NCBI RefSeq assembly: GCF_001427825.1
Contig: NZ_LMGT01000001.1
Span: 1,112,305 to 1,176,304 of the forward strand
Direction of reading: 5' to 3'
DNA from: Brevundimonas sp. Root608
GTDB lineage: Bacteria; Pseudomonadota; Alphaproteobacteria; Caulobacterales; Caulobacteraceae
DNA length: 64,000 nucleotides
The translations under genes were made by a program, and so were the position numbers. Shown piece after piece: positions 48,781 through 57,020 of this stretch. The notes beneath the pieces were generated by a model. The model was not told where the DNA came from and did not search any database. It saw only the letters and a program-made list of their open reading frames with translations. The number at the start of each line of letters is the position of its first letter. The first letter of the stretch is position 1.

Positions 48781-50730
48781 TCAAATCTTCACCTGTGCGC
48801 CCATCTCGATCACGCGCGCAGGCGGGAGTTGGAAGAACTCGGTCGGGTTGCCAGCATTGCGAAGCATCGTGACGAACAGGTGGTCTTGCCATAGCGGCAT
48901 ACCGAAGTTTTTCGACGGGACGGCGGTCCGCCGGCTCAGGAAGAACGACGTCGTCATGATGTCGAACTTCAATCCCTTCCGACGCGCCAACGCCAACGCG
49001 CGCGGGATGTGGGGTTGTTCCATGAAGCCGTAGTTCACCGTCAGCCGCTCGAAGTCCTTGCTGAGCGTCTCGACCTTGATCCTGTCGCTCTCCGCCACCC
49101 GCGGAACCTCCGCGACGTGCACGTTGAGGATGACGTTCCGCTCATGCAGCACGCCATTGTGCTTGAGATTGTGCAGAAGCGCCGCTGGCGTCTTGTCCGG
49201 GTCGGATGTCAGGAAGATCGCTGTGCCCTTGGTGCGATTGCAGGGCCTTCGGCTCAAGGCGGCCATTGTGTCGGTCAGGGGGACAGCGGTCTTCGCCGAG
49301 TGCTGGCTAAGGAGCGCCACCCCGCGCGACCAGGTCTCCATGATCAGAACTACGGCCGCTCCGAGAACCAGCGGGATCCAAGCGCCATTCGGGATTTTCA
49401 GCAGGTTCGAGGTCAGGAAGACGATATCGAGGAGCGCGAATAGAGACACCGCGGCGATCGCCTGCCAGAGGGGCCGCTTCCAGCGGAAGCGGATGATGAC
49501 GAAGAATAGCAGGGTATCGACCAGCATGGCTCCGGTGACTGCGATCCCGTAGGCGGCGTTAAGGTTGGTCGATGTGCGCAGCGCGACAAGCAGAATGACG
49601 ACGCCGATCGCCAGAGCCGCGTTGACGGCGGGCACATAGATTTGACCCGCTTGGGTCTCCGAGGTTCGCAGGATGCGAAGCCGGGGCAGCAGGCCCAGTT
49701 GCACAGCCTGCTGGGTAAGGGAGAAAGCTCCGCTGATGACAGCCTGGCTCGCGATGATGGCTGCGGCGATGGCGAGCGCCACCACGGGCCAGTACGCGAG
49801 TTCGGGGATCATTCGGAAGAAGGGGTTTTGCGCAGCTGTCGGATCGGACAGCACGAGGGCGCCCTGACCCAAGTAGTTCAGCATGAGGCAGGGGAAGACC
49901 AGGACGAACCATGCCGCGCGTATCGGTCCCCGTCCGAAGTGGCCCATGTCCGCATAGAGCGCTTCAGCGCCCGTCACGGCGAGGAAGACGCTTCCGAGAA
50001 TGATGAAGCCGATGGCTCCGCTGTTGAAGAGGAACCACACGCCATAGTGCGGGGAAAGCGCCCGGAAGATCGACAGGTCACTGCCGATGTTGATCAGGCC
50101 GAGCGTGGCGATGACCAAGAACCAGAGAATGGTCACCGGGCCGAAGAACCGGCCCATGGCGGCGGTCCCGCGAGACTGAACCATGAAGAGCGCGATCAGG
50201 ATGACGATGGCGCTTGGCAACGCGAACTTTGCAAGCTGGGGGCCGATTCCAGGCGCTTCCTTGAGGCCCTCCAAGGCTCCCATGACAGACGAAGCCGGGG
50301 TGACGATCCCATCGCCGTAGAACAAGGCCGCGCCGCACGCTCCGAGGAGGAACACGATCCTTGAGTGTTTGACCATGGCGCGTTGTGCGAGGGCCATGAG
50401 CGCCAAGGTGCCACCTTCGCCCTTGTTGTCGGCGCGCATCATGAAGAACACATATTTCACGGTGACCACGAGGATCAGCGCCCAGAAGATCAGGGACACG
50501 ACACCGAGAACGGACAGCTCGAGCCCGCCACCGGTATCGGACCGATGGAGCGCTTCTCGCATCGCGTAGAGAGGGCTGGTCCCGATGTCCCCGAAGACGA
50601 CCCCGATGGATCCGATAGCCAAGGCCAAGAAGCCGCTATGCTTGCCGACCGTGTGCGGCCCCAGCATGCCACCGCTCGGTGTGACATCTTCAGGACTGTC
50701 TGACGCCGTCCCGTTTTCGTCGCGGCCCAT
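48781..50730 (-). CDS. kup: KUP family potassium uptake transporter
   Basis: 649 residues from ATG 50730, preceded by GAGGGACCGA; an open extension to 50802 is less likely. Low-affinity K+/H+ symporter of the inner membrane. The family opening LALAIGSIGVVFGDIGTSPL is clear, as are KYVFFMMRADNKGEGGTLAL, GDGIVTPASSVMGALEGL and about twelve membrane helices. The C-terminal cytoplasmic domain of about 170 residues has FLTSDPDKTPAALLHNLKHN. Codon use is less GC-rich than the core genes, and it sits between decayed genes, so it may have been acquired horizontally. It appears intact. Confidence 0.93.
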   Translation of the reverse strand: MGRDENGTASDSPEDVTPSGGMLGPHTVGKHSGFLALAIGSIGVVFGDIGTSPLYAMREALHRSDTGGGLELSVLGVVSLIFWALILVVTVKYVFFMMRADNKGEGGTLALMALAQRAMVKHSRIVFLLGACGAALFYGDGIVTPASSVMGALEGLKEAPGIGPQLAKFALPSAIVILIALFMVQSRGTAAMGRFFGPVTILWFLVIATLGLINIGSDLSIFRALSPHYGVWFLFNSGAIGFIILGSVFLAVTGAEALYADMGHFGRGPIRAAWFVLVFPCLMLNYLGQGALVLSDPTAAQNPFFRMIPELAYWPVVALAIAAAIIASQAVISGAFSLTQQAVQLGLLPRLRILRTSETQAGQIYVPAVNAALAIGVVILLVALRTSTNLNAAYGIAVTGAMLVDTLLFFVIIRFRWKRPLWQAIAAVSLFALLDIVFLTSNLLKIPNGAWIPLVLGAAVVLIMETWSRGVALLSQHSAKTAVPLTDTMAALSRRPCNRTKGTAIFLTSDPDKTPAALLHNLKHNGVLHERNVILNVHVAEVPRVAESDRIKVETLSKDFERLTVNYGFMEQPHIPRALALARRKGLKFDIMTTSFFLSRRTAVPSKNFGMPLWQDHLFVTMLRNAGNPTEFFQLPPARVIEMGAQVKI

Positions 50731-50868
50731 TCGGTCCCTCAATGCAATTTTTAGGGTGGAGCTGGCGTCACCGCACCCTTCCGGATCACGCGCATAATGC
50801 ACATCCGCGATCAGCGATCCGCTGAGACGTCGCTTTAAGCAAGAACACTCTCCGCCGGGAGATTGACC

Positions 50869-51376
50869 TCACGTCTTGCAGTAGCTGTCTGCCTTGTTGT
50901 TTTGTCCGCTTTCCCTCCTTATGCGACCGTCTGCTCCCGACCCATAGCGGACGTTTCGGACTGCGTCAGCGAAGTCCGCGATTGCTGCCCTATCCACCGG
51001 CCAAGAAGACGTGTCGCCGCCCGCGCGCACCATGTCGCTTTGGCTAACGAGGACAATCTCTCTCCCAATAACCGTGAAGGTGCGGCGTGGGATCACCCAT
51101 TCCTCGAAGACATAGTCTCGCCTCGGGGAATGCGGCAAAGACTGACGCATTCTGTTTCGTCAGGTCAGTGCAAAACAGGAACGGTTGTCTTTCCCGTAGG
51201 CACTTCGGCGCCCCCTGCTGCCAATGATCGACGTAGTCGCCGGTATTCCAGGCCGCGAGGCCGAACAAGACGGTCTCGACCGCATCACCCAAGTGCACCG
51301 TTGCCGATCCGTAGCTGGGAGGCACTGAGACCGGCCCACATGGGCCCTCTCCCGGGAAGAAGCCAAATCTGCTCAT
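50869..51376 (-). pseudogene. Frameshifted small gene (immunity-protein-like layout, tentative)
   Basis: The first part, from ATG 51376, reads SRFGFFPGEGPCGPVSVPPS and WNTGDYVDHWQQGAPKCLRE down to FAAFPEAR. Near 51128-51135 the sensible frame changes by one base and continues DYVFEEWVIPRRTFTVIGRE, SWPVDRAAIADFADAV. Together they would make a protein of about 140 residues. The WxxxDYxxxWxxG pattern recalls small CdiI/Imm-type immunity proteins, but this is a resemblance only. The end runs into repeat copy b, so the natural stop is not visible. Upstream to kup (50731-50868) nothing was seen. Confidence 0.5.
50903..50955 (+). repeat. Dispersed repeat, full element (copy b)
   Basis: 53 nt, from TGTCCGCTTTC to CCCATAGCGGACGTT, with outer arms GTCCGCT/AGCGGAC inverted. 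The core CCCGACCCATAGCGGACG matches the other copies. Overlaps the 3' end of the frameshifted small gene. Confidence 0.6.
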
Positions 51377-51400
51377 AGCGGTCACGCTATCGCAGAACGA

Positions 51401-51453
51401 TGTCCGCTAACCACCCTTAGGCAACAGTCCGGTCTCGACCCGTTGTGGACGTT
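51401..51453 (+). repeat. Dispersed repeat, full element (copy c)
   Basis: 53 nt, from TGTCCGCTAACCACCC to GACCCGTTGTGGACGTT. Same length and end-motifs as copy b; the right arm is diverged (TGTGGAC instead of AGCGGAC). Lies between the two frameshifted genes. Confidence 0.55.
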
Positions 51454-51469
51454 CCAAGTCCGTCGGTCG

Positions 51470-51702
51470 TCAGAGGAAGAAGACCAGCGGTATCCACGTT
51501 GCGAAAAACATGACGAAACCGGCCACCGCGCTGGAAACGAAAGGGTCCGCCCGTCGCTCGGAACAGACCACCATCTACCTATCAGTTCAAACATGAAGAT
51601 AGGGCTTGGAAATCGCTTCTCGGGTTCAACCAGCCGGAGGGTTCCACCCCCACAGAGGATGGCTGAGACGACCAGGAGGCCCAGCAGAAGATAGGTGATC
51701 AT
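51470..51702 (-). pseudogene. Frameshifted small membrane protein gene
   Basis: From ATG 51702 the frame reads ITYLLLGLLVVSAILCGGGT, then FPSPIFMFELIGRWW; around 51560-51575 the sensible frame shifts and continues DPFVSSAVAGFVMFFATWIP and LVFFL before TGA at 51470. The two halves would form a protein of about 77 residues with two membrane helices. A single-base indel explains it. No family is recognised. Confidence 0.45.
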
Positions 51703-51758
51703 CCAGACCCCCTCAAAGGGAACGACGATGTGCAAGGGCCGCTTCTACCACAGCTGAA

Positions 51759-51810
51759 TGTCCGCTTCCCGCCCTCAAGCAGCAGTCGGCTTCCGACCCA
51801 TTGCGGACTT
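51759..51810 (+). repeat. Dispersed repeat, full element (copy d)
   Basis: 52 nt, from TGTCCGCTTCCCGCCC to CCGACCCATTGCGGACTT. Contains AGCAGTCGGCTTCCGACCCA, close to copies a and b. It lies between the frameshifted membrane gene and a stretch of decayed coding sequence. Confidence 0.6.
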
Positions 51811-51840
51811 CAGCTGCGTCATTCCCGAACTCCGCTCTGA

Positions 51841-52201
51841 CTACCGTTCAGGCGAAGGTCCGCCATAGGCCTCCACCTCACGGCCGTTCCAGTTGGAAAG
51901 TGTCGAGGTTCGACGTCCGCTCGTGGGGTGATGAAGGGACGGGACATCGGCTTTACTCCAAGCGCGCCTGACACGGACTGTCAGCGCACATAGGGCCCTA
52001 CGCGCGGGTCCGCACGGGACGCCTCGACCTCCTCCTGGAAAGCACATTTCGCGTCCGCGAGACTGGCGAACAGACGACGGCTCTCGTTTCGCAAGCTCGT
52101 AACAGCAAACGTCGGGCAAGCCTTCCTCCAGCGCCTGACTCTGTTGGCTTAGCCGCACACCCGCCGTCATTGCGAGGATGATGCATTGGCGAGGCATTCA
52201 C
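51841..52201 (-). other. Decayed coding sequence
   Basis: Three minus-strand frames each give a plausible fragment here: QCIILAMTAGVRLSQQSQAL in one, and ASLADAKCAFQEEVEASRAD, then PRVGPYVR and TGA in another. No single frame covers them. It looks like a small gene broken by more than one frameshift. The remaining sequence holds nothing I can support. Confidence 0.3.
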
Positions 52202-52228
52202 CTTCTCCAGGGATCAACCAAACGCGAA

Positions 52229-52250
52229 GGGGCGGTCGCGAGACCGCCCC
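52229..52250 (-). terminator. Hairpin terminator of the subtilisin-like protease gene
   Basis: GGGGCGGTC-GCGA-GACCGCCCC: a perfect 9-bp GC-rich stem with a tetraloop, 29 nt past the protease stop. On the minus strand it is followed by TTCGCGTTT, a weak U-tract. Confidence 0.65.
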
Positions 52251-52279
52251 TCCTTTAGATCAGAACTCAGGTGTAACGA

Positions 52280-53401
52280 CTATCGAACCCCGATCGGGTC
52301 CGGATTTCCGTCCGGGTCCCCGGCAACAGGGCCGCCATTGCGCACCGCACCCGCCAGCAGAAGGCCCGCGAGATGCGGCGTCGCCATCGAGGTTCCGCTG
52401 ATGGTGTTGTAGCCGCCGTCCTTCCACGTCGATTTGATCGAGGAACCCGGTTCGGCGTAGTCGATGGGCGGATTGCCGAAGTTCGAATAGGACGCCCACC
52501 GGTCCCCTACGGCGAACGCGGAAACCGTGAAGACATTCGGGCCATTGGCTCGTGCAGGCGAGTGGTTGTTGGCGTTGTCACTCTCGTTCCCGGCCGCAAG
52601 GGCAAAGCGCACGCCGCCCGCGGAAGCAGAAACCACGGCATCGTCCAGCGCCTGGCTGACGCCGCCGCCGAGGCTCATGTTGGCGACATCGCCAGCACGA
52701 CCGTACTGGGCCACGTAATCGACCCCGGCAATCACGCCCGAGGTGCTGCCGCTGCCGCGACGATCGAGGACCCGCACCGCGACAACAGAAGCGCCGGGCG
52801 CGACACCGATCACACCGATGGCGTTGTCGAGCGCCGCGATCGTTCCGGCGACATGGCTGCCGTGGCCGTTCAAATCATCGGGCGAGGCGTCATTGGACAG
52901 GAAGCTGCGGCTGCGCGTCACGTCGACACGCAGATCCGGGTGATCGAGGTCGATCCCGGTGTCGATCACCCAAGCGGTGGCGAAAGTCCCTGCGGCGCCG
53001 CCGTTGACCCGAGCGATACCCCAAGGCGTTTCCTGAGCCGGCTGGACGCCGCCGCCGCCGCCGGGTCTAGCTTCGGCGCGCACCGGCGGAATGGTGAAGA
53101 CCTGGTCCTGTTCGCAGTAGGCGATGTTCGGATTTGCGGCGCGGACACGCTCAAGGGCCTGCGGGGGCAGGTCCGCCGAGAACCCTTGCAGGGCGACGCT
53201 GTAGACATGTTTCACCCGGCCGCCGCCGGCCTGAACCGCTCTGTTGGCTTCCGCCTGCGCGTTCCCGCGGGAAACCGATCCCTTATTGAAGACGCAAACG
53301 TAGCTGCCGGGGATTGCGTCTCCCGCCACCTGCGCCTGGGCCGGCAAGGCCAAAGCCATCAGCGAGACGCCAGCAATACCGAGTACTGTAAGTTTAATCA
53401 C
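52280..53401 (-). CDS. Secreted subtilisin-like serine protease (S8)
   Basis: 373 residues. A signal peptide (KLTVLGIAGVSLMALALPAQ, AQA cleavage) precedes an inhibitor-I9-like propeptide (about 32-103, with EQDQVFTI at its end), a Gly-rich linker and the S8 domain. Catalytic triad: Asp 147 (WVIDTGIDLDH), His 180 (NGHGSHVAGT), Ser 338 (GTSMATPHLAG); oxyanion Asn in AAGNES. The catalytic set is complete, so an exported active protease matured by propeptide removal is expected. No autotransporter or sorting domain follows. Codon use is slightly less GC3-rich than the core. Confidence 0.93.
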   Translation of the reverse strand: MIKLTVLGIAGVSLMALALPAQAQVAGDAIPGSYVCVFNKGSVSRGNAQAEANRAVQAGGGRVKHVYSVALQGFSADLPPQALERVRAANPNIAYCEQDQVFTIPPVRAEARPGGGGGVQPAQETPWGIARVNGGAAGTFATAWVIDTGIDLDHPDLRVDVTRSRSFLSNDASPDDLNGHGSHVAGTIAALDNAIGVIGVAPGASVVAVRVLDRRGSGSTSGVIAGVDYVAQYGRAGDVANMSLGGGVSQALDDAVVSASAGGVRFALAAGNESDNANNHSPARANGPNVFTVSAFAVGDRWASYSNFGNPPIDYAEPGSSIKSTWKDGGYNTISGTSMATPHLAGLLLAGAVRNGGPVAGDPDGNPDPIGVR

Positions 53402-53552
53402 CCCTGAACTCCCTCTCAGCGTTAATGATCGCGGCCAAATGCCTGTGCAATCAAGTCGATGCTAGGAAGGACGTTCTCGTCTGTCGACTCTAATTTCATC
53501 GGTGAAGAGTAAAAACCCTCAACTACACAACCCATTCCTGAATAGTCGAGAG

Positions 53553-53582
53553 TCATCACGAAGCGGGTACGCTTCGTGATGA
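53553..53582 (-). terminator. Perfect 13-bp hairpin after the secretin gene
   Basis: TCATCACGAAGCG-GGTA-CGCTTCGTGATGA: perfect 13-bp inverted repeat with 4-nt loop, 23 nt past the secretin stop. There is no U-tract on the minus strand, so it is either a terminator of uncertain strength or an RNA-stabilising structure. The rest of the 53402-53604 gap presumably holds the protease promoter; no clear motif was found. Confidence 0.55.
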
Positions 53583-53604
53583 GTCAGATACGCACGGAGC
53601 AGCA

Positions 53605-55170
53605 CTACGAGGTCGGTGAAATCTCTCTGAAGCTGGGCGCCGGCTCGGATTGAGCATCGAACCGGCGGTGCCGGACGATGCGAGGCGTGATGATGATGTA
53701 GAGCTCGGTTTTCGACCGCGTGGACCTGTTGACGCGGAACAGGCTGCCGAGAATCGGGACGGATCCGAGCACCGGAACGCTTGAGGTGGTGGTGAGCGTG
53801 TTTTCCTGGGTCAGGCCGCCAATCACGAAGGTCTCGCCGTCCCGTACAGAGGCGGACGTTTCGGCCTCTCGCTGACTGATGGTCGGATAGCCCTGCGAGA
53901 ACCCTGTCACTGACGAGACCACGCAGTAGATTTGCGAGGTCACGAATCCGTCGGAGCTGACCCGCGGCGCGATCTGGAGGGTGACGCCGACGTTCACATA
54001 CTGGACCTGTTGTGAGACGGCATTGACTCCGGAAAGCGCGATCGAGGTCAGGATCGGTAGGGCGTCGCCGGTGATGATCTTCGCAGTAGCCCCGCTCTGA
54101 GCCGCGATGCGCGGCCGCGAGACGATGCGTCCTTCGCCGGCGAGAACCTGCGCATAAATGGTCGCTTGAAGCTGACCCGAGGCCAGAACCAGCTCAGGAT
54201 CCGTCCCGAAGGGGAGGTTTGCGCCGGTCTGGAGGGTGGCGACGGCAATCTGCCCGGCGGGGTTGTTGAGGTCGATGCCGAGGTTGCGCACCCCCTGCTC
54301 GGTTAGTTCGACGAACTGGGTCTCCAAGATCACGGAGTCGACCGGGATGTCGATCAGTTCGATCTGCGCCTTGACCCGTTCGATCCGTTCCGGCGACCCG
54401 GTGATCCATATGGCGTTAAGCCGGCGGTCGATCGCCAATCCCTGGCCGGGGAAGGATTCGCCCAGAGGAACGGCTTCCCGCTCTCCCTGATTTCCGTTGT
54501 TGTTGAAGCCTTGCTGGGTGGTCGAGGCGATGGACCCGAAGCCGGGCTCCCGTCGGATGAAAACGTTGTTCGGCTCGATTGTCTGGCCCTCGACAAGCAG
54601 GCCAATCACCTCGCTGACGTCCGCATAACGCAGGGGCACCAGTTCCGAGGCTTCGCCCGAAACCAAGCTCCCGCTGGCCACATAGGCTGGGAGGTCCGTC
54701 GCCGGCACGACGGCTTCACCGGTCGATCCAAGCGGGCGCGTGCCGGTCGCTTCCTCGTCGCTTATCCGCGTGATGGTAACTTGAAGCCGTCCCTCGCCGG
54801 CCGGTTCAGTTCGAACCCTGGAGGGCTCGGCCGTGTCAAATCGCAGGAGCAGGTCGCCGTTCGCCGTTTCGAAGCTCGCCTGTCGAACAAGGCCGTTCGG
54901 CAGGCGCGGCGAAACCACTCGCGGCGCTTTCAAAGTCGCGCGCATCCGAAGTTCTGGCCGCCGCAGGTTAGTACTTGTTGGCGCGTGTTGGGGTTCGGCG
55001 GGGGAAAAGCGTAGCAGGAACGCCGCCCTGTCTGCGCTCTGGGTGACAAGCGTTAGCTCTTCAAGCACAGATGGCGTCTGCGCTGAACTTAAAGTCGTGC
55101 AGAAGAGCACGCTGAGCGCCAAAATGAGACTGGCTGCCCAGCGGGAAACTACCAAGACGTACTGTTGCAA
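53605..55170 (-). CDS. Solitary type II/III secretin-family protein
   Basis: 521 residues. Signal peptide (ASLILALSVLFCTTLSSAQT). The N-terminal part resembles an AMIN-like beta-domain (residues about 35-140). A NolW/N-type domain follows (VPLRYADVSEVIGLLVEGQT, then AIDRRLNAIWITGSPERIER), then the secretin pore domain from about 285, ending with VPVLGSVPILGSLFR and ELYIIITPRIV. It should form an outer-membrane ring. No other type II, type IV pilus or type III genes are adjacent, so its partner system is unknown. The last 20 residues are a charged tail. Confidence 0.88.
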   Translation of the reverse strand: MQQYVLVVSRWAASLILALSVLFCTTLSSAQTPSVLEELTLVTQSADRAAFLLRFSPAEPQHAPTSTNLRRPELRMRATLKAPRVVSPRLPNGLVRQASFETANGDLLLRFDTAEPSRVRTEPAGEGRLQVTITRISDEEATGTRPLGSTGEAVVPATDLPAYVASGSLVSGEASELVPLRYADVSEVIGLLVEGQTIEPNNVFIRREPGFGSIASTTQQGFNNNGNQGEREAVPLGESFPGQGLAIDRRLNAIWITGSPERIERVKAQIELIDIPVDSVILETQFVELTEQGVRNLGIDLNNPAGQIAVATLQTGANLPFGTDPELVLASGQLQATIYAQVLAGEGRIVSRPRIAAQSGATAKIITGDALPILTSIALSGVNAVSQQVQYVNVGVTLQIAPRVSSDGFVTSQIYCVVSSVTGFSQGYPTISQREAETSASVRDGETFVIGGLTQENTLTTTSSVPVLGSVPILGSLFRVNRSTRSKTELYIIITPRIVRHRRFDAQSEPAPSFREISPTS

Positions 55171-55342
55171 ATGCTGTTACCCGATCCCTCAGGGTTTCAC
55201 CTTATGGCACGCAGGACCAAGCGCAACCCGATACCCGTAAATCTCTAGGGTTAGTACGGTAGCGAACGCGTAATCTGGGAGAGCACCCAGCGGCGATCAG
55301 GGGCGAGGGTTTACTGGCTGCTTGGCCACCCCGGCCCGACCT

Positions 55343-55368
55343 TCCGCTTTCGACCCAAAGCGGACGTT
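55343..55368 (+). repeat. Dispersed repeat, half element (copy e)
   Basis: TCCGCTTT-CGACCC-AAAGCGGA, a perfect 8-bp inverted repeat followed by CGTT, and a close match to the right half of copies a-d. The surrounding 55171-55544 gap holds no convincing gene; it presumably includes the secretin promoter. Confidence 0.55.
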
Positions 55369-55544
55369 CGCTAGCTGGCTCTGTGTCTGGTCTTGGCCGC
55401 GACGTTTCCGCGCCGACGCGGCGACCGCGGTTGCCTGACTTCAGGCGGGGTAGGGCGGCTTTCGGCTTGGCGCGGTTAAACTGACAGCACCATGTGCCCC
55501 GGAACACTGAGCGGTTATGATTGGGCCGACAGAGCCGCGCAAAC

Positions 55545-56210
55545 CTAAGGCTCGGCCCGCATCCCGGAGACCATCATGTTGGCATAGGTTTCGCCGATTT
55601 CGCGGGCAGTCTGGGGTGAGGTCTCAGGGCGGAACCAGCGGTGGGTCCAGCCGACGACGCCCAACATCCCGTAGGCGACGATGCGCGAGGGGCCGACGTC
55701 GCGCAAGGTTCCGTCAGTATAGCCCTCTTCGATGATCTCGATGAAAGCATTCTCGATGATGCGGTTCACCTGGCGCATGTCCGAGGACCATTTCGAACGG
55801 GCTCCGGACACACGGCTGAGGTTCTCGCGGATGTAGATGAACAGGAGGGGATAGTGCTCGCCGTACGATTCCATGATCGCGACGATCAGATTCCACAGCT
55901 TGTCAGGCGCTGGCAGCGTGCTGCCCGCTATATCGGTGGCGATCTGGGAGTTCCGTTCCGCAACGGCCCTCAGCACTTCGTCGAACAACTCTTCCTTGGA
56001 CGAGATGTAGTAGTAGACCGAAGCGCGATCGATGCCGAGTTCGGCAGCCACAGCGCTGATGCTCGCGCCCTGCAGACCCAAGCGGTCAAAGACGCGAACG
56101 GCCGCCTCCGCGATCTCGCGGCGACGCCGCTTGTAAGCGTCGGAGCTTTCTTCCTTTGCCGCCTTCCGGCGTTTGCCGATGCCGCTGGTCTTGTCGCTTG
56201 TCGGACTCAT
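55545..56210 (-). CDS. TetR family transcriptional regulator
   Basis: 221 residues. The N-terminal TetR HTH spans about 30-80 (IAEAAVRVFDRLGLQGASIS, VAAELGIDRASVYYYISSKE), preceded by a Lys/Arg-rich tail. The C-terminal ligand domain is helical (YGEHYPLLFIYIRENL). It lies 51 nt downstream of the SDR gene on the same strand, as the last gene of the catabolic operon, so it probably autoregulates the locus. The two palindromes at 62682 and 62737 are candidate binding sites. Confidence 0.9.
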   Translation of the reverse strand: MSPTSDKTSGIGKRRKAAKEESSDAYKRRRREIAEAAVRVFDRLGLQGASISAVAAELGIDRASVYYYISSKEELFDEVLRAVAERNSQIATDIAGSTLPAPDKLWNLIVAIMESYGEHYPLLFIYIRENLSRVSGARSKWSSDMRQVNRIIENAFIEIIEEGYTDGTLRDVGPSRIVAYGMLGVVGWTHRWFRPETSPQTAREIGETYANMMVSGMRAEP

Positions 56211-56261
56211 GTCGGGGATTGATTAGCGAGTGCTTGCCGAAAGTCCAAACCGTTCAGGTCG

Positions 56262-57020
56262 TCAACCACGTGGACCGCCCGCCACGAACAGCACCTGACC
56301 TGACACAAACCCCGAGCGTGCGTCGGCGAAGAAGGAGACGGCATTAGCGATGTCTTCGGGCTGGCCCGGGCGACCGGCGGGGATATCGCGCACAATGTCT
56401 GCGACCATCGCCTCGAAGGTCACCCCCAGCCGTTCGGCTACAGCAGTCGTCATCGGGGTTACGACAAAGCCGGGTGCGACGACGTTGGCGGTGATGCCGG
56501 ACTTGCCCATTTCCAGCGCCAAGGTCTTGGTCAGGCCGATCAGCCCGGCCTTGGCTGCGGCATAGTTGGCCTGTCCGTAAGCGCCCAAGGCGGCAATGCT
56601 GGCGAGGTTGACGATCCGCCCGTGGCCTTCGCGGCGCATCGCGGGCTGGACCGCGCGGCACATCAGGAACGCCCCGCGCAGGTTGACATCCTGGACAACC
56701 TGCCAGTCATCCAGCGTCATCTTGGCCAAGGTCTTCTCGCGCAGGACGCCGGCGTTGTTGACCAGAACGGCGGGCGGCCCCAGCGCGGCTTCGGCAGTTG
56801 CGACAGCGGCCTGGACGGAAGTTTCATCGGAGACATCGACGGCCACGGCCATGGCCCGACGCCCGAGCGCCTGGATTCGCTGAACGGTGTCAGCGCAGGC
56901 TTGCGTCTGAAGATCCATTACGGCGACATCGCAGCCGTCCCGGGCCAGGCGTTCGGCGATGGCGGCGCCGATGCCGCGCGCGGCTCCGGTCACGAGGGCG
57001 ACGCGGGAGGGTTCGCTCAT
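56262..57020 (-). CDS. SDR family oxidoreductase (FabG-like)
   Basis: 252 residues from ATG 57020, overlapping the ligase stop (ATGA). NAD(P)-binding TGAARGIGAAIAERL, NNAGVL, catalytic Ser (NLASIAA) and YAAAK, and the C-terminal substrate-loop region with PAGRPGQPEDIANAVSFFAD. All catalytic residues of classical SDRs are present. The context (acyl-CoA ligase, hydratases) suggests a hydroxyacyl-CoA or hydroxysteroid-type dehydrogenase rather than fatty acid synthesis. Confidence 0.9.
   Translation of the reverse strand: MSEPSRVALVTGAARGIGAAIAERLARDGCDVAVMDLQTQACADTVQRIQALGRRAMAVAVDVSDETSVQAAVATAEAALGPPAVLVNNAGVLREKTLAKMTLDDWQVVQDVNLRGAFLMCRAVQPAMRREGHGRIVNLASIAALGAYGQANYAAAKAGLIGLTKTLALEMGKSGITANVVAPGFVVTPMTTAVAERLGVTFEAMVADIVRDIPAGRPGQPEDIANAVSFFADARSGFVSGQVLFVAGGPRG

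Noticed and set aside
55202..55507. 101-codon minus-strand frame upstream of the secretin gene
   Set aside because: Arg/Ser/Pro-rich with no coherent fold, contains repeat copy e; treated as non-coding.
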